DNA of 64,000 bases from an uncultured Roseicyclus sp. (GTDB lineage: Bacteria > Pseudomonadota > Alphaproteobacteria > Rhodobacterales > Rhodobacteraceae): positions 992,001 to 1,056,000 of the forward strand of contig CANLXA010000002.1 of NCBI GenBank assembly GCA_947494975.1. The letters are read 5' to 3'. Under the pieces are notes generated by a model. The model had not been told where the DNA came from. It worked only from the letters and a program-made list of their open reading frames with translations, and did not search any database. The position numbers and the translations under genes were made by a program. Positions 36,835-48,226 of the stretch are shown here, piece by piece. Numbering within the stretch: the stretch's first letter is position 1; each line of letters starts with the position of its first letter.

Positions 36835-37221
36835 TTATCCCCAGGCCGGGGCCTCGGTTGATGGCGCGTAGCTGCCGAAGCTCCATTCATGGCCCTCGGG
36901 GTCGGTGACGCGGTAGCGTTTGGTGCCCCATTCCGTTTCCTCCGGCCCATAGACCAGCGTCGCGCCTTCATCCATGGCTCGCGCGTGGTGCGCCTCGACA
37001 TCCTCCACCACCACATAGATCCCCGGTGAGCCCTTGGGCCGCGCCTCCGTTCCGATCATGATGACGCCGTCGCCGATGGCCATCTCGGCGTGGAGCAGGG
37101 TGCCATCGTGGCCCATCTGCGCGAAATTTCGGTGAAACCCGAAGGCACGTTCAAGGAAATCAAGCGCGGCGGGGCCGTCCTCGTAGCTCAGATAGGGGAT
37201 AATCGTGGGGCTGTGGGCCAT
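36835..37221 (-). CDS. VOC-family (PhnB/glyoxalase-like) protein
   Basis: The 128-residue protein has the VOC beta-alpha-beta fold: IIPYLSYEDGPAALDFLERAFGF at the start, and TDPEGHEWSFGSY at the end. That is the pattern of PhnB-like glyoxalase/bleomycin-resistance proteins. Substrate cannot be inferred. ATG 37221 starts the conserved domain; the open frame upstream is Arg-rich and unlikely. It converges with glmM. Confidence 0.85.
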   Translation of the reverse strand: MAHSPTIIPYLSYEDGPAALDFLERAFGFHRNFAQMGHDGTLLHAEMAIGDGVIMIGTEARPKGSPGIYVVVEDVEAHHARAMDEGATLVYGPEETEWGTKRYRVTDPEGHEWSFGSYAPSTEAPAWG

Positions 37222-37361
37222 GGGCGTGCTCCGTATTTGGATTGGGTATCGGTGAAGCGTAGCAGGGGGATGTGACGGCATTTCAGGATTTGACGCAACG
37301 TCTCGCTTTGGGCGGGACCTTGCGCGGCGCAGGCTCGGGCCAGCCGCATGGAGGATATGCA

Positions 37362-37751
37362 ATGACCATCTCCGCACTGGCAGAACAGGTGTTCGCCGCG
37401 CAGCCCTTTACTCAGGATCTGGGGGCGGAACTGCTGGAAGCCTCGGCCGACGGCGTTGTCGTCGCGCTGGATCTGGCGCCCCGCCACCTGCAGCAGCACG
37501 GGATTGTGCATGGCGGCGTACTCAGCGCGCTGGCAGATATCGCGTTGGCCTTTGCCGGGGGGCTTGCGATGGGATCGGACGCGGTGACTTCGGAGTTCAA
37601 GATCAACTACATCCGACCGGCCAAGGGCTCAGGCGTGCTGGTCCGGGCCGAGGCCTTGGGCGTGACGAAACGCCAAGCCATCGTGCAGGCGCGGATCCTC
37701 GCGGGCGACGTGTTGTGCTGCGTTGCTCAGGGCACGATCACGCGGGTCTGA
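37362..37751 (+). CDS. PaaI-type hotdog thioesterase
   Basis: The 129-residue hotdog-fold protein has the motif QQHGIVHGGVLSALADIALAF, with the Asn/His-Gly-Gly pattern used by PaaI/YbgC-type thioesterases on acyl-CoAs. TSEFKINYIRPAKG follows. The start is chosen at 37362, where GGAGG lies 7 bp upstream. Its 3' end overlaps that of guaD by 14 bp in convergent orientation. Substrate unknown. Confidence 0.86.
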   Translation: MTISALAEQVFAAQPFTQDLGAELLEASADGVVVALDLAPRHLQQHGIVHGGVLSALADIALAFAGGLAMGSDAVTSEFKINYIRPAKGSGVLVRAEALGVTKRQAIVQARILAGDVLCCVAQGTITRV

Positions 37752-39024
37752 CGGGCGCTCCCGCCACGTAGACCTGCGCAATGGCGCGGTCATCCGCCAT
37801 CATTATCGTCGGGAATAGGGCTTCCCAGATATCCTCGGCCCGGGTCGCGCGTTGTGCGATGGCGGGCGTAGAGGCCAGGTCGAGCACGCACAGATCGGCG
37901 TCGAACCCCTCCGCCAACCGGCCGATGCACCTGCCCAGATGCAACGCCTCGGCCGACCCACCGGTGGCACGCCAAAGCAACTCGGCGGGGTGCAGCGCCG
38001 TGCCGCGAAGCTGCGCGACCTCATAGGCCGCGGCCATCGTGCGCAGCATCGAAAAGCTCGACCCGCCCCCGGTATCCGTGGCCAGACCCACCCGCGTCCG
38101 GTCGGCCAATCCCATGTCAAACAGCCCTGAACCGATGAACGTGTTCGATGTCGGGCAATGGACGACGGCGGCGCCGACCTCTGCCAGCCGGTCGATCTCG
38201 CGCGGCTCAAGGTGGATCGCGTGGCCATAAAGGCCCCGCGCACCCAGAAGGCCATGGGCCTCGTAGGTATCCAGATAATCGCGGGCAGCGGGGTAAAGCT
38301 CTCGCACCCAGGCGATCTCGTCCACCTGTTCGCTCAGATGGGTCTGCATCAGGCAATCGGGATGCTCCGCCCACAGCGCGCCGAGCGCTTCAAGTTGCGC
38401 CTGCGTCGAGGTCGGGGAGAAGCGCGGCGTGATCACGTAGCTCAGGCGATCCACGCCATGCCAGCGCTGCAGCAGCGCGCGGCTATCGTCATAAGCCGAT
38501 TGGGCCGTGTCGCGCAGTGCGTCGGGCGCATTGCGATCCATGCAGGTCTTGCCCGCCAGCGCCCGCATCCCCCGCGCGCGGGCCGCGCCGAAAAACGCCT
38601 CCACCGAGGCCGGGTGGATGGTGCAATAGCTCGCCACCGTTGTGGTTCCGTTGGACAGGATCAGGTCGAGGTAACGCCCCGCCACATCCGCCGCGTAATC
38701 GGCATCCCCGAACCGGGCCTCCTCGGGAAATGTGTAAGTGTTGAGCCAGTCGATCAGCCGCTTGCCCCAGGACGCGATGATTGCGGTCTGCGGATAATGG
38801 ACATGGGCATCGATAAAGCCCGGCAGGATCAGCGCATCGCCATGATCCACCACTTCGGCCAGCGGATGGGCGGCGCGCAAAGCCGCGCCGTCACCCAACT
38901 CCGCGATCACGCCGTCACGCAGCAAAACGCCGCCCCGCGTCTCGTGGCGCACGCTCTCGACACCCAGCGCCCTCGGGTCGCCCGAAAAGGCCAGAATCTG
39001 CCCGAGAATCAACCGCTCCACCAT
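37738..39024 (-). CDS. guaD: Guanine deaminase
   Basis: GuaD hydrolyses guanine to xanthine and ammonia in purine catabolism. The 428-residue amidohydrolase has the zinc motif FIDAHVHYPQ, followed by SWGKRLIDWLNTYTFPEE and MQTHLSEQVDEI. HCPTSNTFIGSGLF and GLATDTGGGSSFSM hold the later ligands and match guanine deaminase closely. I chose ATG 39024 because GGGAGG lies 5 bp upstream. It runs divergently from mgtE. No other purine gene is next to it. Confidence 0.93.
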   Translation of the reverse strand: MVERLILGQILAFSGDPRALGVESVRHETRGGVLLRDGVIAELGDGAALRAAHPLAEVVDHGDALILPGFIDAHVHYPQTAIIASWGKRLIDWLNTYTFPEEARFGDADYAADVAGRYLDLILSNGTTTVASYCTIHPASVEAFFGAARARGMRALAGKTCMDRNAPDALRDTAQSAYDDSRALLQRWHGVDRLSYVITPRFSPTSTQAQLEALGALWAEHPDCLMQTHLSEQVDEIAWVRELYPAARDYLDTYEAHGLLGARGLYGHAIHLEPREIDRLAEVGAAVVHCPTSNTFIGSGLFDMGLADRTRVGLATDTGGGSSFSMLRTMAAAYEVAQLRGTALHPAELLWRATGGSAEALHLGRCIGRLAEGFDADLCVLDLASTPAIAQRATRAEDIWEALFPTIMMADDRAIAQVYVAGAPVRPA

Positions 39025-39109
39025 CTGAACCTCCCGCATTCGCCCCAATTGATAGCCCTTCCGCGCGCCCCATGTTAGAGGGCAGTGAACGCGCGCAAAG
39101 GGGGGCATC

Positions 39110-40510
39110 ATGGTCGCAGATCCGGAGCAGATCGCCGAAGATATCCGCGAGGATGCGCGCGACGCCTATGCGCTGGACAACAGCCTGCGCGCAGCCCTGC
39201 GTGAGGCGGTCGAGGCACAGGATGTCGCCGCCGTCGACGCGTTGATGGATCCGCTCCATCCCGCCGACATCGCCGACCTTCTGGAACAGGTCTCGACACC
39301 CGAACGCGAAAGCTGGCTGACGCTCTGGTCATCGGGCATCGATGGTGAGGTCCTGTCGGAACTGGAAGAGGGGCTGCGCGAAGAGGTCCTGTCGCTTTTG
39401 CCGGACCAGGTCATTGCGGACGCCGTCCGCGAGCTTGACAGCGACGATGTCGTCGACCTCGTCGAGGATCTGGAGGTGGAGCAGAAAGAAGCGATCCTCG
39501 ACGCGTTGGAGCCGGCGGATCGCGCCGCGGTGGAGGCCGCGCTCAGCTATCCCGAGGAAACTGCCGGCCGCCTCATGCAGCGCGAGATCGTCGCGGTGCC
39601 CGAGCATTGGACGGTGGGCGAGACGATCGATCATCTGCGGTCGCAGGCCGGGCATCTGCCGGAGGAATTCTACCACGTCATCCTCACCGACCCGCGCATG
39701 AAACCAACCGGTTACGTGATGCTGGGGCGGCTTCTGGCCTCTGTCCGGCCGGTCCTTCTGACAGAGATCACGGAAGACAGCTTCCGTCCGATCCCGGCCA
39801 GCCAGCCCGAGGACGAGGTGGCCTATGCTTTCAACCAATATCACCTGATTTCCGCCCCGGTCGTCGATGATGACGGGCGGCTCGTCGGTGTGATCACCAT
39901 CGACGACGCGATGATCGTGCTGGACCACGAGGCCGAGGAAGACATCCTGCGCCTCGCCGGTGTGGGTGAGGAATCAAGCCTGTCCGATGGCGTGGTGGAG
40001 ACCACCAAACAACGCTTCCCCTGGCTCTTCGTGAACCTGATCACCTCGATCCTCGCCTCACTGGTCATAGCTCAGTTCGAGGCCGCCATTGCCCAGATCG
40101 TGGCGCTTGCCGTGCTGATGCCCATCGTGGCGTCGATGGGCGGCAATGCGGGCACCCAGGCCCTGACGGTGGCCGTCCGCGCCATCGCGACCAAGGACCT
40201 CACCAGTTCCAACCTTGTCCGCGTGATCACCCGCGAGGCGGGGGTAGGCCTGATCAACGGTGCGATCTTTGCGGTCGTGATGGGGATTGTGGGCGTGGTC
40301 TGGTTCGGCACCGCGATGCTCGGGGTTGTGATCGGGGCGGCGATGGTCATCAACCTGCTGGTTGCCGGGTTGGCCGGGATCCTCGTCCCCGTCGTGCTCG
40401 ACCGGCTGCGGATCGACCCGGCTCTGGCCTCCGGCGCCTTTGTGACGACGGTGACGGATGTCGTCGGCTTCTTTGCGTTTCTGGGTCTGGCGGTACTGCT
40501 CCTGCTCTGA
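39110..40510 (+). CDS. mgtE: Magnesium transporter MgtE
   Basis: MgtE is a Mg2+-gated magnesium channel. The 466-residue protein has the acidic MgtE_N superhelix (about 15-135, including DALMDPLHPADIADLL) and a CBS pair (about 140-265). A connecting helix and five membrane helices follow. VLMPIVASMGGNAGTQALTV is the pore signature. The last segment ends GFFAFLGLAVLLLL. A purine-rich ribosome site precedes the ATG. Confidence 0.96.
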   Translation: MVADPEQIAEDIREDARDAYALDNSLRAALREAVEAQDVAAVDALMDPLHPADIADLLEQVSTPERESWLTLWSSGIDGEVLSELEEGLREEVLSLLPDQVIADAVRELDSDDVVDLVEDLEVEQKEAILDALEPADRAAVEAALSYPEETAGRLMQREIVAVPEHWTVGETIDHLRSQAGHLPEEFYHVILTDPRMKPTGYVMLGRLLASVRPVLLTEITEDSFRPIPASQPEDEVAYAFNQYHLISAPVVDDDGRLVGVITIDDAMIVLDHEAEEDILRLAGVGEESSLSDGVVETTKQRFPWLFVNLITSILASLVIAQFEAAIAQIVALAVLMPIVASMGGNAGTQALTVAVRAIATKDLTSSNLVRVITREAGVGLINGAIFAVVMGIVGVVWFGTAMLGVVIGAAMVINLLVAGLAGILVPVVLDRLRIDPALASGAFVTTVTDVVGFFAFLGLAVLLLL

Positions 40511-40520
40511 CCCCCGAGCC

Positions 40521-40553
40521 CCTCTTTGTTCAGATAAATATGCCCCCCGGAGG
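40521..40553 (-). repeat. Dispersed intergenic repeat (CCCCCGG...ATATTT type)
   Basis: On the minus strand the core reads CCGGGGGGCATATTTATC and leads into GAACAAAGAGG. A run of C/G followed by a TATTT motif and a purine-rich end also occurs twice at 45435-45500. It resembles an intergenic element that recurs in Rhodobacteraceae genomes. It lies just past mgtE. Confidence 0.45.
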
Positions 40554-40642
40554 GTCGGTTGGCCGCTCTTCCCGCCCTTGATCACCGGGGCACGCCCGCA
40601 GCGTCGCGCGGCCCTGGCCGCGCCCGCTGCGCCCGGCCCAAA

Positions 40643-40670
40643 GACACGGAACATGCGCAAGCGCATGTCC
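40643..40670 (-). terminator. Hairpin downstream of the 1025-residue protein gene
   Basis: ACATGCGC-AA-GCGCATGT at 40651-40668 forms a strong stem about 65 bp past the stop of the minus-strand gene. On that strand it is followed by TCCGTGTCTTTG, a weak T-rich tail. It may end transcription of the large gene. Confidence 0.4.
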
Positions 40671-40732
40671 GGGTCACGGGAGAGCCTTGGGATTGGATCA
40701 GGGAGTAGCGCCGTCGAGAATACCTGCCGGGA

Positions 40733-43810
<3,078 letters not shown>

Positions 43811-43952
43811 GTCAGACCTCGGTCATTCTTCTTTAGGCGTGGCAGACCTGCCACAACCGCCCCCTCTTACAGCGCTTTTCGTGCGGGGAAAACACCTCCC
43901 CGCAGCCAATTCCATGGATCGGCGAGATTCAGTCTAAATCTTTCCGGGGCCT

Positions 43953-43990
43953 CGCAAAAGGGGGCATGGCGGATGATCCGGCCATGCCCC
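43953..43990 (-). terminator. Terminator of metY
   Basis: A 10-bp perfect stem (GGGGCATGGC/GCCATGCCCC) at 43961-43990 is followed on the minus strand by CTTTTGC. It lies about 58 bp past the metY stop. A second hairpin, TGCGGGGA...TCCCCGCA at 43882-43904, lies nearer the next gene's start and may be in its leader. Confidence 0.7.
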
Positions 43991-44048
43991 GTTCTGTCTC
44001 GGCCCCGCGGCCGATCACGATACGGCGGATAAGGTTAACGTTTTGCGA

Positions 44049-45341
44049 TCAGGCCGTTGCGGCGGAAAGCGCCCGGTCCAGATCCGCAATCAGATCGTCG
44101 CAATCCTCCGTCCCGATGGAGACCCGAACCACGTTCGGCGCGGCCCCGGCGGCCTCCTGCTGCTCCGGCGTCAATTGCCGGTGGGTCGTGGAGGCGGAAT
44201 GGATAATCAGCGAGCGCGTATCCCCCAGATTGGCCACATGGCTGAAGATCTCCAGCGAATCGACCAGCTTCACGCAGGCCTCGTACCCGCCCTTGACCGC
44301 GAACGTGAACAGCGCGCCCGCGCCCTTCGGGCAGACATCCTTGACGCGGTGGTAATAGGGGGAGCTTTCCAGCCCGGCATAGGTCACGAAATCGACGCGC
44401 GGGTCGGCCTCCAGCCAATTGGCGATCTTCACCGCATTCTCCACATGCCGATCCATGCGCAGGCTCAGCGTCTCGATCCCCATCAGCGTGTAATGGGCGG
44501 CCTGCGGGTTCATCGTCATCCCCAGATCGCGCAGGCCAATGGCGATGCCGTGGAACGTGTAGGCCAGCGGGCCGAACGTCTCATGGAACTTCAACCCGTG
44601 ATAGGCAGGCTCCGGCGCACTCATCGACGGAAACTTGTCCGAGGCCGACCAATCAAATGTGCCTGAATCCACCACACATCCCCCCGTCACCGTGCCGTTA
44701 CCGGTCAGGTACTTCGTGGTGGAGTGCACCACCAACGTCGCCCCATGCTCGATCGGGCGGTGCAGGTAGGGTGTGGCCGTGGTGTTGTCGATAATCAGTG
44801 GAAGGCCCGCTTCATCGGCAATATCGGCCACCGCGCGCACATCCATGATGTAGCCGCCGGGATTGGCAATCGCCTCGCCGAAGATCGCCCGCGTATCGTC
44901 GTCCACCGCCGCCTTGATCGCGTCGAGGTCATCAAAATCAACAAACTTGGCTGACCAGCCAAAGCGCCTGATTGTCTGGCTGAATTGCGTGACCGAGCCG
45001 CCGTAAAGCCGTGTCGACACAACAATGTTGCGCCCCGGCGCCATCAGCGGGAACAGCGCCATGATCTGCGCCGCATGGCCCGACGAACAGCAGACCGCGC
45101 CCGCACCGCCCTCCAGTGTGGCGATCCGCTCCTGCAACACCGCCACCGTCGGGTTCGTCAGGCGCGAATAGATGTAGCCCACCTCCTGCAGGTTGAACAA
45201 AGCCGCCGCATGTTCGGCATCCCGAAACACATAAGCCGTGGTTTGATAAATCGGCGTCTGCCGCGCACCGGTCGCGGGATCCGGCCGCGCACCTGCATGG
45301 ATCTGAAGCGTATCGAAGCCGTAGCTGGGGCCGTCCGTCAT
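44049..45341 (-). CDS. metY: O-acetylhomoserine aminocarboxypropyltransferase (sulfhydrylase)
   Basis: The 430-residue PLP enzyme of the Cys/Met metabolism family makes homocysteine (with sulfide) or methionine (with methanethiol) from O-acetylhomoserine. The family start is FDTLQIHAGARPDPATGARQ. Cofactor contacts include YSRLTNPTVAVLQERIA, and the Schiff-base lysine is in VVHSTTKYLTGNGTVTGG. C-terminal SIGTEDCDDLIADLD is typical. I looked for a SAM-II-type riboswitch in the 300-bp leader and saw none. A strong terminator follows. Confidence 0.95.
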   Translation of the reverse strand: MTDGPSYGFDTLQIHAGARPDPATGARQTPIYQTTAYVFRDAEHAAALFNLQEVGYIYSRLTNPTVAVLQERIATLEGGAGAVCCSSGHAAQIMALFPLMAPGRNIVVSTRLYGGSVTQFSQTIRRFGWSAKFVDFDDLDAIKAAVDDDTRAIFGEAIANPGGYIMDVRAVADIADEAGLPLIIDNTTATPYLHRPIEHGATLVVHSTTKYLTGNGTVTGGCVVDSGTFDWSASDKFPSMSAPEPAYHGLKFHETFGPLAYTFHGIAIGLRDLGMTMNPQAAHYTLMGIETLSLRMDRHVENAVKIANWLEADPRVDFVTYAGLESSPYYHRVKDVCPKGAGALFTFAVKGGYEACVKLVDSLEIFSHVANLGDTRSLIIHSASTTHRQLTPEQQEAAGAAPNVVRVSIGTEDCDDLIADLDRALSAATA

Positions 45342-45434
45342 GTTTCTCTCTCCCTCGATCTCCGTTGCCCTCTCCTACGCCAAGCCGCCCCCCGGCTGCA
45401 ATCGCCCCCGATCCGGCCCGGCCCATGGCGGCAT

Positions 45435-45524
45435 CCTTTCTCCGCCCCCAAATACCCCGGCTTCCCTTCCTTGTTTCAAAAATATCCCGGGGGCGTCGCC
45501 GCCGGCGACGGGGGCAGCGCCCCC
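45435..45524. repeat. Paired dispersed repeats and GC hairpins between metY and the NDUFA12 gene
   Basis: The 315-bp gap between metY and the NDUFA12-type gene holds two copies of the CCCCGG/TATTT-type intergenic element in tandem on the minus strand (cores near 45445-45465 and 45475-45494). Two perfect hairpins follow: GTCGCC-GCC-GGCGAC (45495-45509) and GGGGGC-AGC-GCCCCC (45510-45524). The arrangement looks like an intergenic repeat with transcription-terminating potential. No gene is seen in the gap. Confidence 0.5.
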
Positions 45525-45656
45525 ACCTGAGCCCTGCGAGGCAAAAAGAATGCGGGCAGGGCCCGCGTCGCCGGGTCAAAGCGCGACGGCATGGCACTGG
45601 ACGCCCCGCAATCAAACAGGCACATAGGCGCCAACGTACTTGTGTGGACACCCGAT

Positions 45657-46034
45657 ATGCTCAATTTCCTCAAACGCCTCGTTACCTGGTGGGACGGCCA
45701 GACCATCGGCACGCAGCTTTTCACCGCGCGCAATGGTGAGAAGGTAGGTGAGGACGGGCAGGGCAATATCTTCTACCGAAATGCCGACGACAGCAAACGC
45801 TGGGTCATCTACAACGGCCTGGTCGAAGCCTCGCGCGTCGATCCCGAATGGCATGGATGGCTGCACCACACTTGGGACGAGCCACCGTCCGAACGCCCGG
45901 TTCCCCACAAATCCTGGGAAAAGCCGCACCTGCCGAACCTGACAGGCACGGCGCGGGCCTACGCGCCCGCGGGCTCCCTGCGGCATGCCGAACCTGCCGA
46001 CCGCCGCGATTACGAGGCGTGGAGCCCGGAATAA
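45657..46034 (+). CDS. NADH:ubiquinone oxidoreductase 17.2 kDa-type accessory subunit (NDUFA12-like)
   Basis: The 125-residue soluble protein matches the NDUFA12/17.2 kDa family, a supernumerary complex I subunit shared by mitochondria and alphaproteobacteria. The signatures are [38 protein letters not shown] and [14 protein letters not shown]. It is thought to bind the peripheral arm of complex I. ATG 45657 starts the conserved domain. The main nuo operon is not in the window. Confidence 0.93.
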   Translation: MLNFLKRLVTWWDGQTIGTQLFTARNGEKVGEDGQGNIFYRNADDSKRWVIYNGLVEASRVDPEWHGWLHHTWDEPPSERPVPHKSWEKPHLPNLTGTARAYAPAGSLRHAEPADRRDYEAWSPE

Positions 46035-46103
46035 GCCTGCCGGTGGGCGGCCAACCGAAATCCGCCCCTTGGCCTTACGCCGCGCGACGGCTATGCCGGT
46101 GTC

Positions 46104-46559
46104 ATGGCTGAAACCGATCATTCCTTCACAGAAATCGCCACCGGCGCCGTTGTGGTGGCCGCGGCCATCGGCTTTTTCTTCTACGCCTCCGGCACCGGCA
46201 GCGTGTCGCAGGCTGGATCCTACGAATTGCAGGCCTCGTTCCGCTCCGCCGAGGGGATCTCGGTCGGCACCGAGGTGCGCTTGGGCGGCGTGCAGATCGG
46301 GACCGTCACGGCGCTGGAACTGAACCCCGATACGTTCCTGGCCGAAACCACCTTTTCAGTGGCCGACGCGATCATTCTGCCCGATGACAGCGCCATTGCG
46401 GTGGCCTCCGAAGGCCTGCTCGGCGGCTCGTTCGTGGAGGTGATCCCGGGCGGCTCGCCGTTCAATCTGGAACCGGGCGGCGAAATCCTCGATACGCAAT
46501 CCTCGGTCAGCCTGATCACGCTCCTGCTGCGTTTCGTCTCCGGAAGCGATGACGGCTAG
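46104..46559 (+). CDS. mlaD: MlaD-type lipid transport (MCE domain) protein
   Basis: The 151-residue protein has one N-terminal membrane helix (about 11-29). A single MCE domain follows: YELQASFRSAEGISVGTEVRLGGVQIGTV, DDSAIAVASEGLLGGSFVEVIPG. MlaD forms the periplasmic hexamer of the MlaFEDB phospholipid transporter. MlaE/F are not adjacent here. The next gene follows 3 bp later and the pair is probably cotranscribed with the NDUFA12-type gene. Confidence 0.92.
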   Translation: MAETDHSFTEIATGAVVVAAAIGFFFYASGTGSVSQAGSYELQASFRSAEGISVGTEVRLGGVQIGTVTALELNPDTFLAETTFSVADAIILPDDSAIAVASEGLLGGSFVEVIPGGSPFNLEPGGEILDTQSSVSLITLLLRFVSGSDDG

Positions 46560-46562
46560 ATC

Positions 46563-47153
46563 ATGCTGTTCCGCGCGATCCCCATAGCCCTTCTGACCCT
46601 ATCGGTCGCGGCGCCGCCTTCCGCGTGGGCGCAGCAGTTCGACAATTTCGACGGCACCGCCAATGACGCGTTCGAAGGTTTTCAGCTTGAGCCCGGCGAC
46701 GCGGTCGACGACACCGATCTGAGCCTGTCCGATGAGGGCGGGCTGGTGCCCAATGACGCGGGCGCGGGTGATATCACGCTGAACCTGGGCGCCAGGCCGC
46801 AAGGCACGTTCAGCACCTTTCCCGGCGTGACCGGCCCCGTCACCTCCGTCAGCCAGCCCGCGACCGGGCAGGGGAGTGTCGTGTCGCTTCGCGCGCTCGA
46901 CAAGATGTTGGGCCAGCCGACGGATATCGAATTGTCGATGGGGCAAACGGTGGTGTTCGGGCGCATCGCGATCCGGGTGATCGAATGCCGCTATCCGGCG
47001 GCGGATCCGGGCGGGGATGCCTTTGCCCATCTCGAAGTGCTCGACCTTGAGGGGGTGACGCTCTTCGACGGCTGGATGATCGCATCGTCACCGGCGCTGA
47101 ACGCCCTGGAACATGCGCGATACGATGTGTGGGTTCTGGGCTGCGACGCCTGA
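46563..47153 (+). CDS. DUF2155 exported protein
   Basis: The 196-residue product has a signal peptide (ending SAWAQQ). A Gly/Asp-rich region comes next, and then a DUF2155 domain: VSLRALDKMLGQPTDIELSMGQTVVFGRIAIRVIECRYP and AFAHLEVLDLEGVTLFDGWMIASSPALNALEHARYDVWVLGC. Function is unknown; a periplasmic role is likely. It follows mlaD by 3 bp and converges with aat (10-bp gap). Confidence 0.92.
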   Translation: MLFRAIPIALLTLSVAAPPSAWAQQFDNFDGTANDAFEGFQLEPGDAVDDTDLSLSDEGGLVPNDAGAGDITLNLGARPQGTFSTFPGVTGPVTSVSQPATGQGSVVSLRALDKMLGQPTDIELSMGQTVVFGRIAIRVIECRYPAADPGGDAFAHLEVLDLEGVTLFDGWMIASSPALNALEHARYDVWVLGCDA

Positions 47154-47163
47154 CGGATCCGGA

Positions 47164-47808
47164 TCACACGTCCAATGCCGCGCATGCGGGCAGCGCCATG
47201 AAATCCGCAGGCAGCATCAGGGCATGAGCCAGTTGCGCCCGGTAATCGGCGCGTGCGATCTCAACCGCGCCCAAGCTTTGCAGGTGGTCCGTCACGAATT
47301 GGGTGTCGAACAGGATGAACCCGCCCATCCGCAAGCGATGCACCAGATGCGCCAGCGCCAGTTTCGAAGCCCCGGTGCGGCGCGAAAACATGCTTTCGCC
47401 GAAAAACGCGGCCCCCATCGCCACGCCGAATACGCCGCCCGCCAGCCCTTCATCATCCCAGATCTCGACCGAATGCGCCATGCCGCGCGCATGGAGCGCC
47501 AGGTAGCAGGCCGACAGGCTATCGTTGATCCAGGTTGGTTCCCGGTCCGCGCAACCCTCCAGCACCTCGGAGAAATGGTGATCGATCCGCACGTCATAGC
47601 CGCCACGCCGGATCGTGCGCCGCAGTGAGCGCGAGATGTGGAACGCGTCGAGCGGAAACACGCCGCGCCGCTTGGGATCGACCCAGAACACTTCAGGGTC
47701 GGCGGCGCCCTCGGACATGGGAAAAATGCCAGCCGCATAGGCCCGCACCATCAGCTCGGGGCTGATCGCGGGTTGGGGCGGCTGATACATGTCATGGGCC
47801 ATATCCAT
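47164..47808 (-). CDS. aat: Leucyl/phenylalanyl-tRNA--protein transferase
   Basis: Aat attaches Leu or Phe to N-terminal Arg or Lys of proteins, marking them for the ClpS/ClpAP N-end rule pathway. The 214-residue enzyme shows AYAAGIFPMSEG, VFWVDPKRRGVFPLDAFHISRSLRR, EPTWINDSLSACYLALHARGMAHSVEIW and GESMFSR. The ATG at 47808 is chosen; GTG 47811 and ATG 47802 are also possible. accC lies upstream on the same strand beyond a 418-bp gap. Confidence 0.95.
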   Translation of the reverse strand: MDMAHDMYQPPQPAISPELMVRAYAAGIFPMSEGAADPEVFWVDPKRRGVFPLDAFHISRSLRRTIRRGGYDVRIDHHFSEVLEGCADREPTWINDSLSACYLALHARGMAHSVEIWDDEGLAGGVFGVAMGAAFFGESMFSRRTGASKLALAHLVHRLRMGGFILFDTQFVTDHLQSLGAVEIARADYRAQLAHALMLPADFMALPACAALDV

Positions 47809-47882
47809 CACCTAGGGTCGAATTCCTCAAAAGCCCATTAAAACTTGGGTCATTTTCCCCGATTTTGGGCGATTACTTCGGA

Positions 47883-47897
47883 TTAAGCCGATGTTAA
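47883..47897. promoter_or_regulatory. Perfect CtrA-type box upstream of aat
   Basis: TTAA-GCCGATG-TTAA matches the TTAA-N7-TTAA consensus of the cell-cycle regulator CtrA exactly. It lies 75 bp upstream of the aat start and 23 bp before the hairpin cluster. It could control either. Confidence 0.5.
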
Positions 47898-47919
47898 GGC
47901 TGCCATGTTGGTATGATGG

Positions 47920-48107
47920 CTTGGAATTCCAAGATGCCGGGCACAACGCCCGGTTGCAGTTGCGATCGGCTCTCCGATCCGGCGGATGTCAGGCCCCCTT
48001 GCGGGCTCCCGGAAACGGGACCGTCGGATGATCCGATCCACCATGTGCATCCGGACTGCCCAAGCCATTGGGCAGCACAATCGGTCTGCTTTCGGGCGGC
48101 GCCGCCC
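47920..48107. ncRNA. Candidate structured RNA: hairpin cluster between accC and aat
   Basis: Eight strong inverted repeats occur in 188 bp: CTTGGAATTCCAAG (47920-47933), CCGGGC/GCCCGG (47937-47953), GATCGG/CCGATC (47964-47979), GCCC/GGGC (47993-48006), TCCCG/CGGGA (48007-48020), TCGGA/TCCGA (48024-48036), CTGCCCAA/TTGGGCAG (48056-48075) and GGGCGGCGCCGCCC (48094-48107). The fifth has a GAAA tetraloop if transcribed rightward. A longer pairing, CGGATG (48025) with CATCCG (48048), competes with the sixth. The gap from 47809 to 48226 has no convincing protein; open frames are Arg/Cys-rich. Strand, ends and function are unknown. Confidence 0.45.
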
Positions 48108-48226
48108 TCCTTGCACATTGCCGCGACGGGCCGTTGCAGCCCCGAGTGCCTTATTTCCGAGAGGTCCGCATCACGGGGCCGCCATTCATCGGCGCGCCCT
48201 GACCTTCGGCTGCACAATCGCCGTTA

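Noticed and set aside
45342-45656. SAM-II or SAM/SAH-type riboswitch upstream of metY
   Set aside because: No conserved SAM-II pseudoknot core seen in the leader; the region is occupied by intergenic repeats and GC hairpins.
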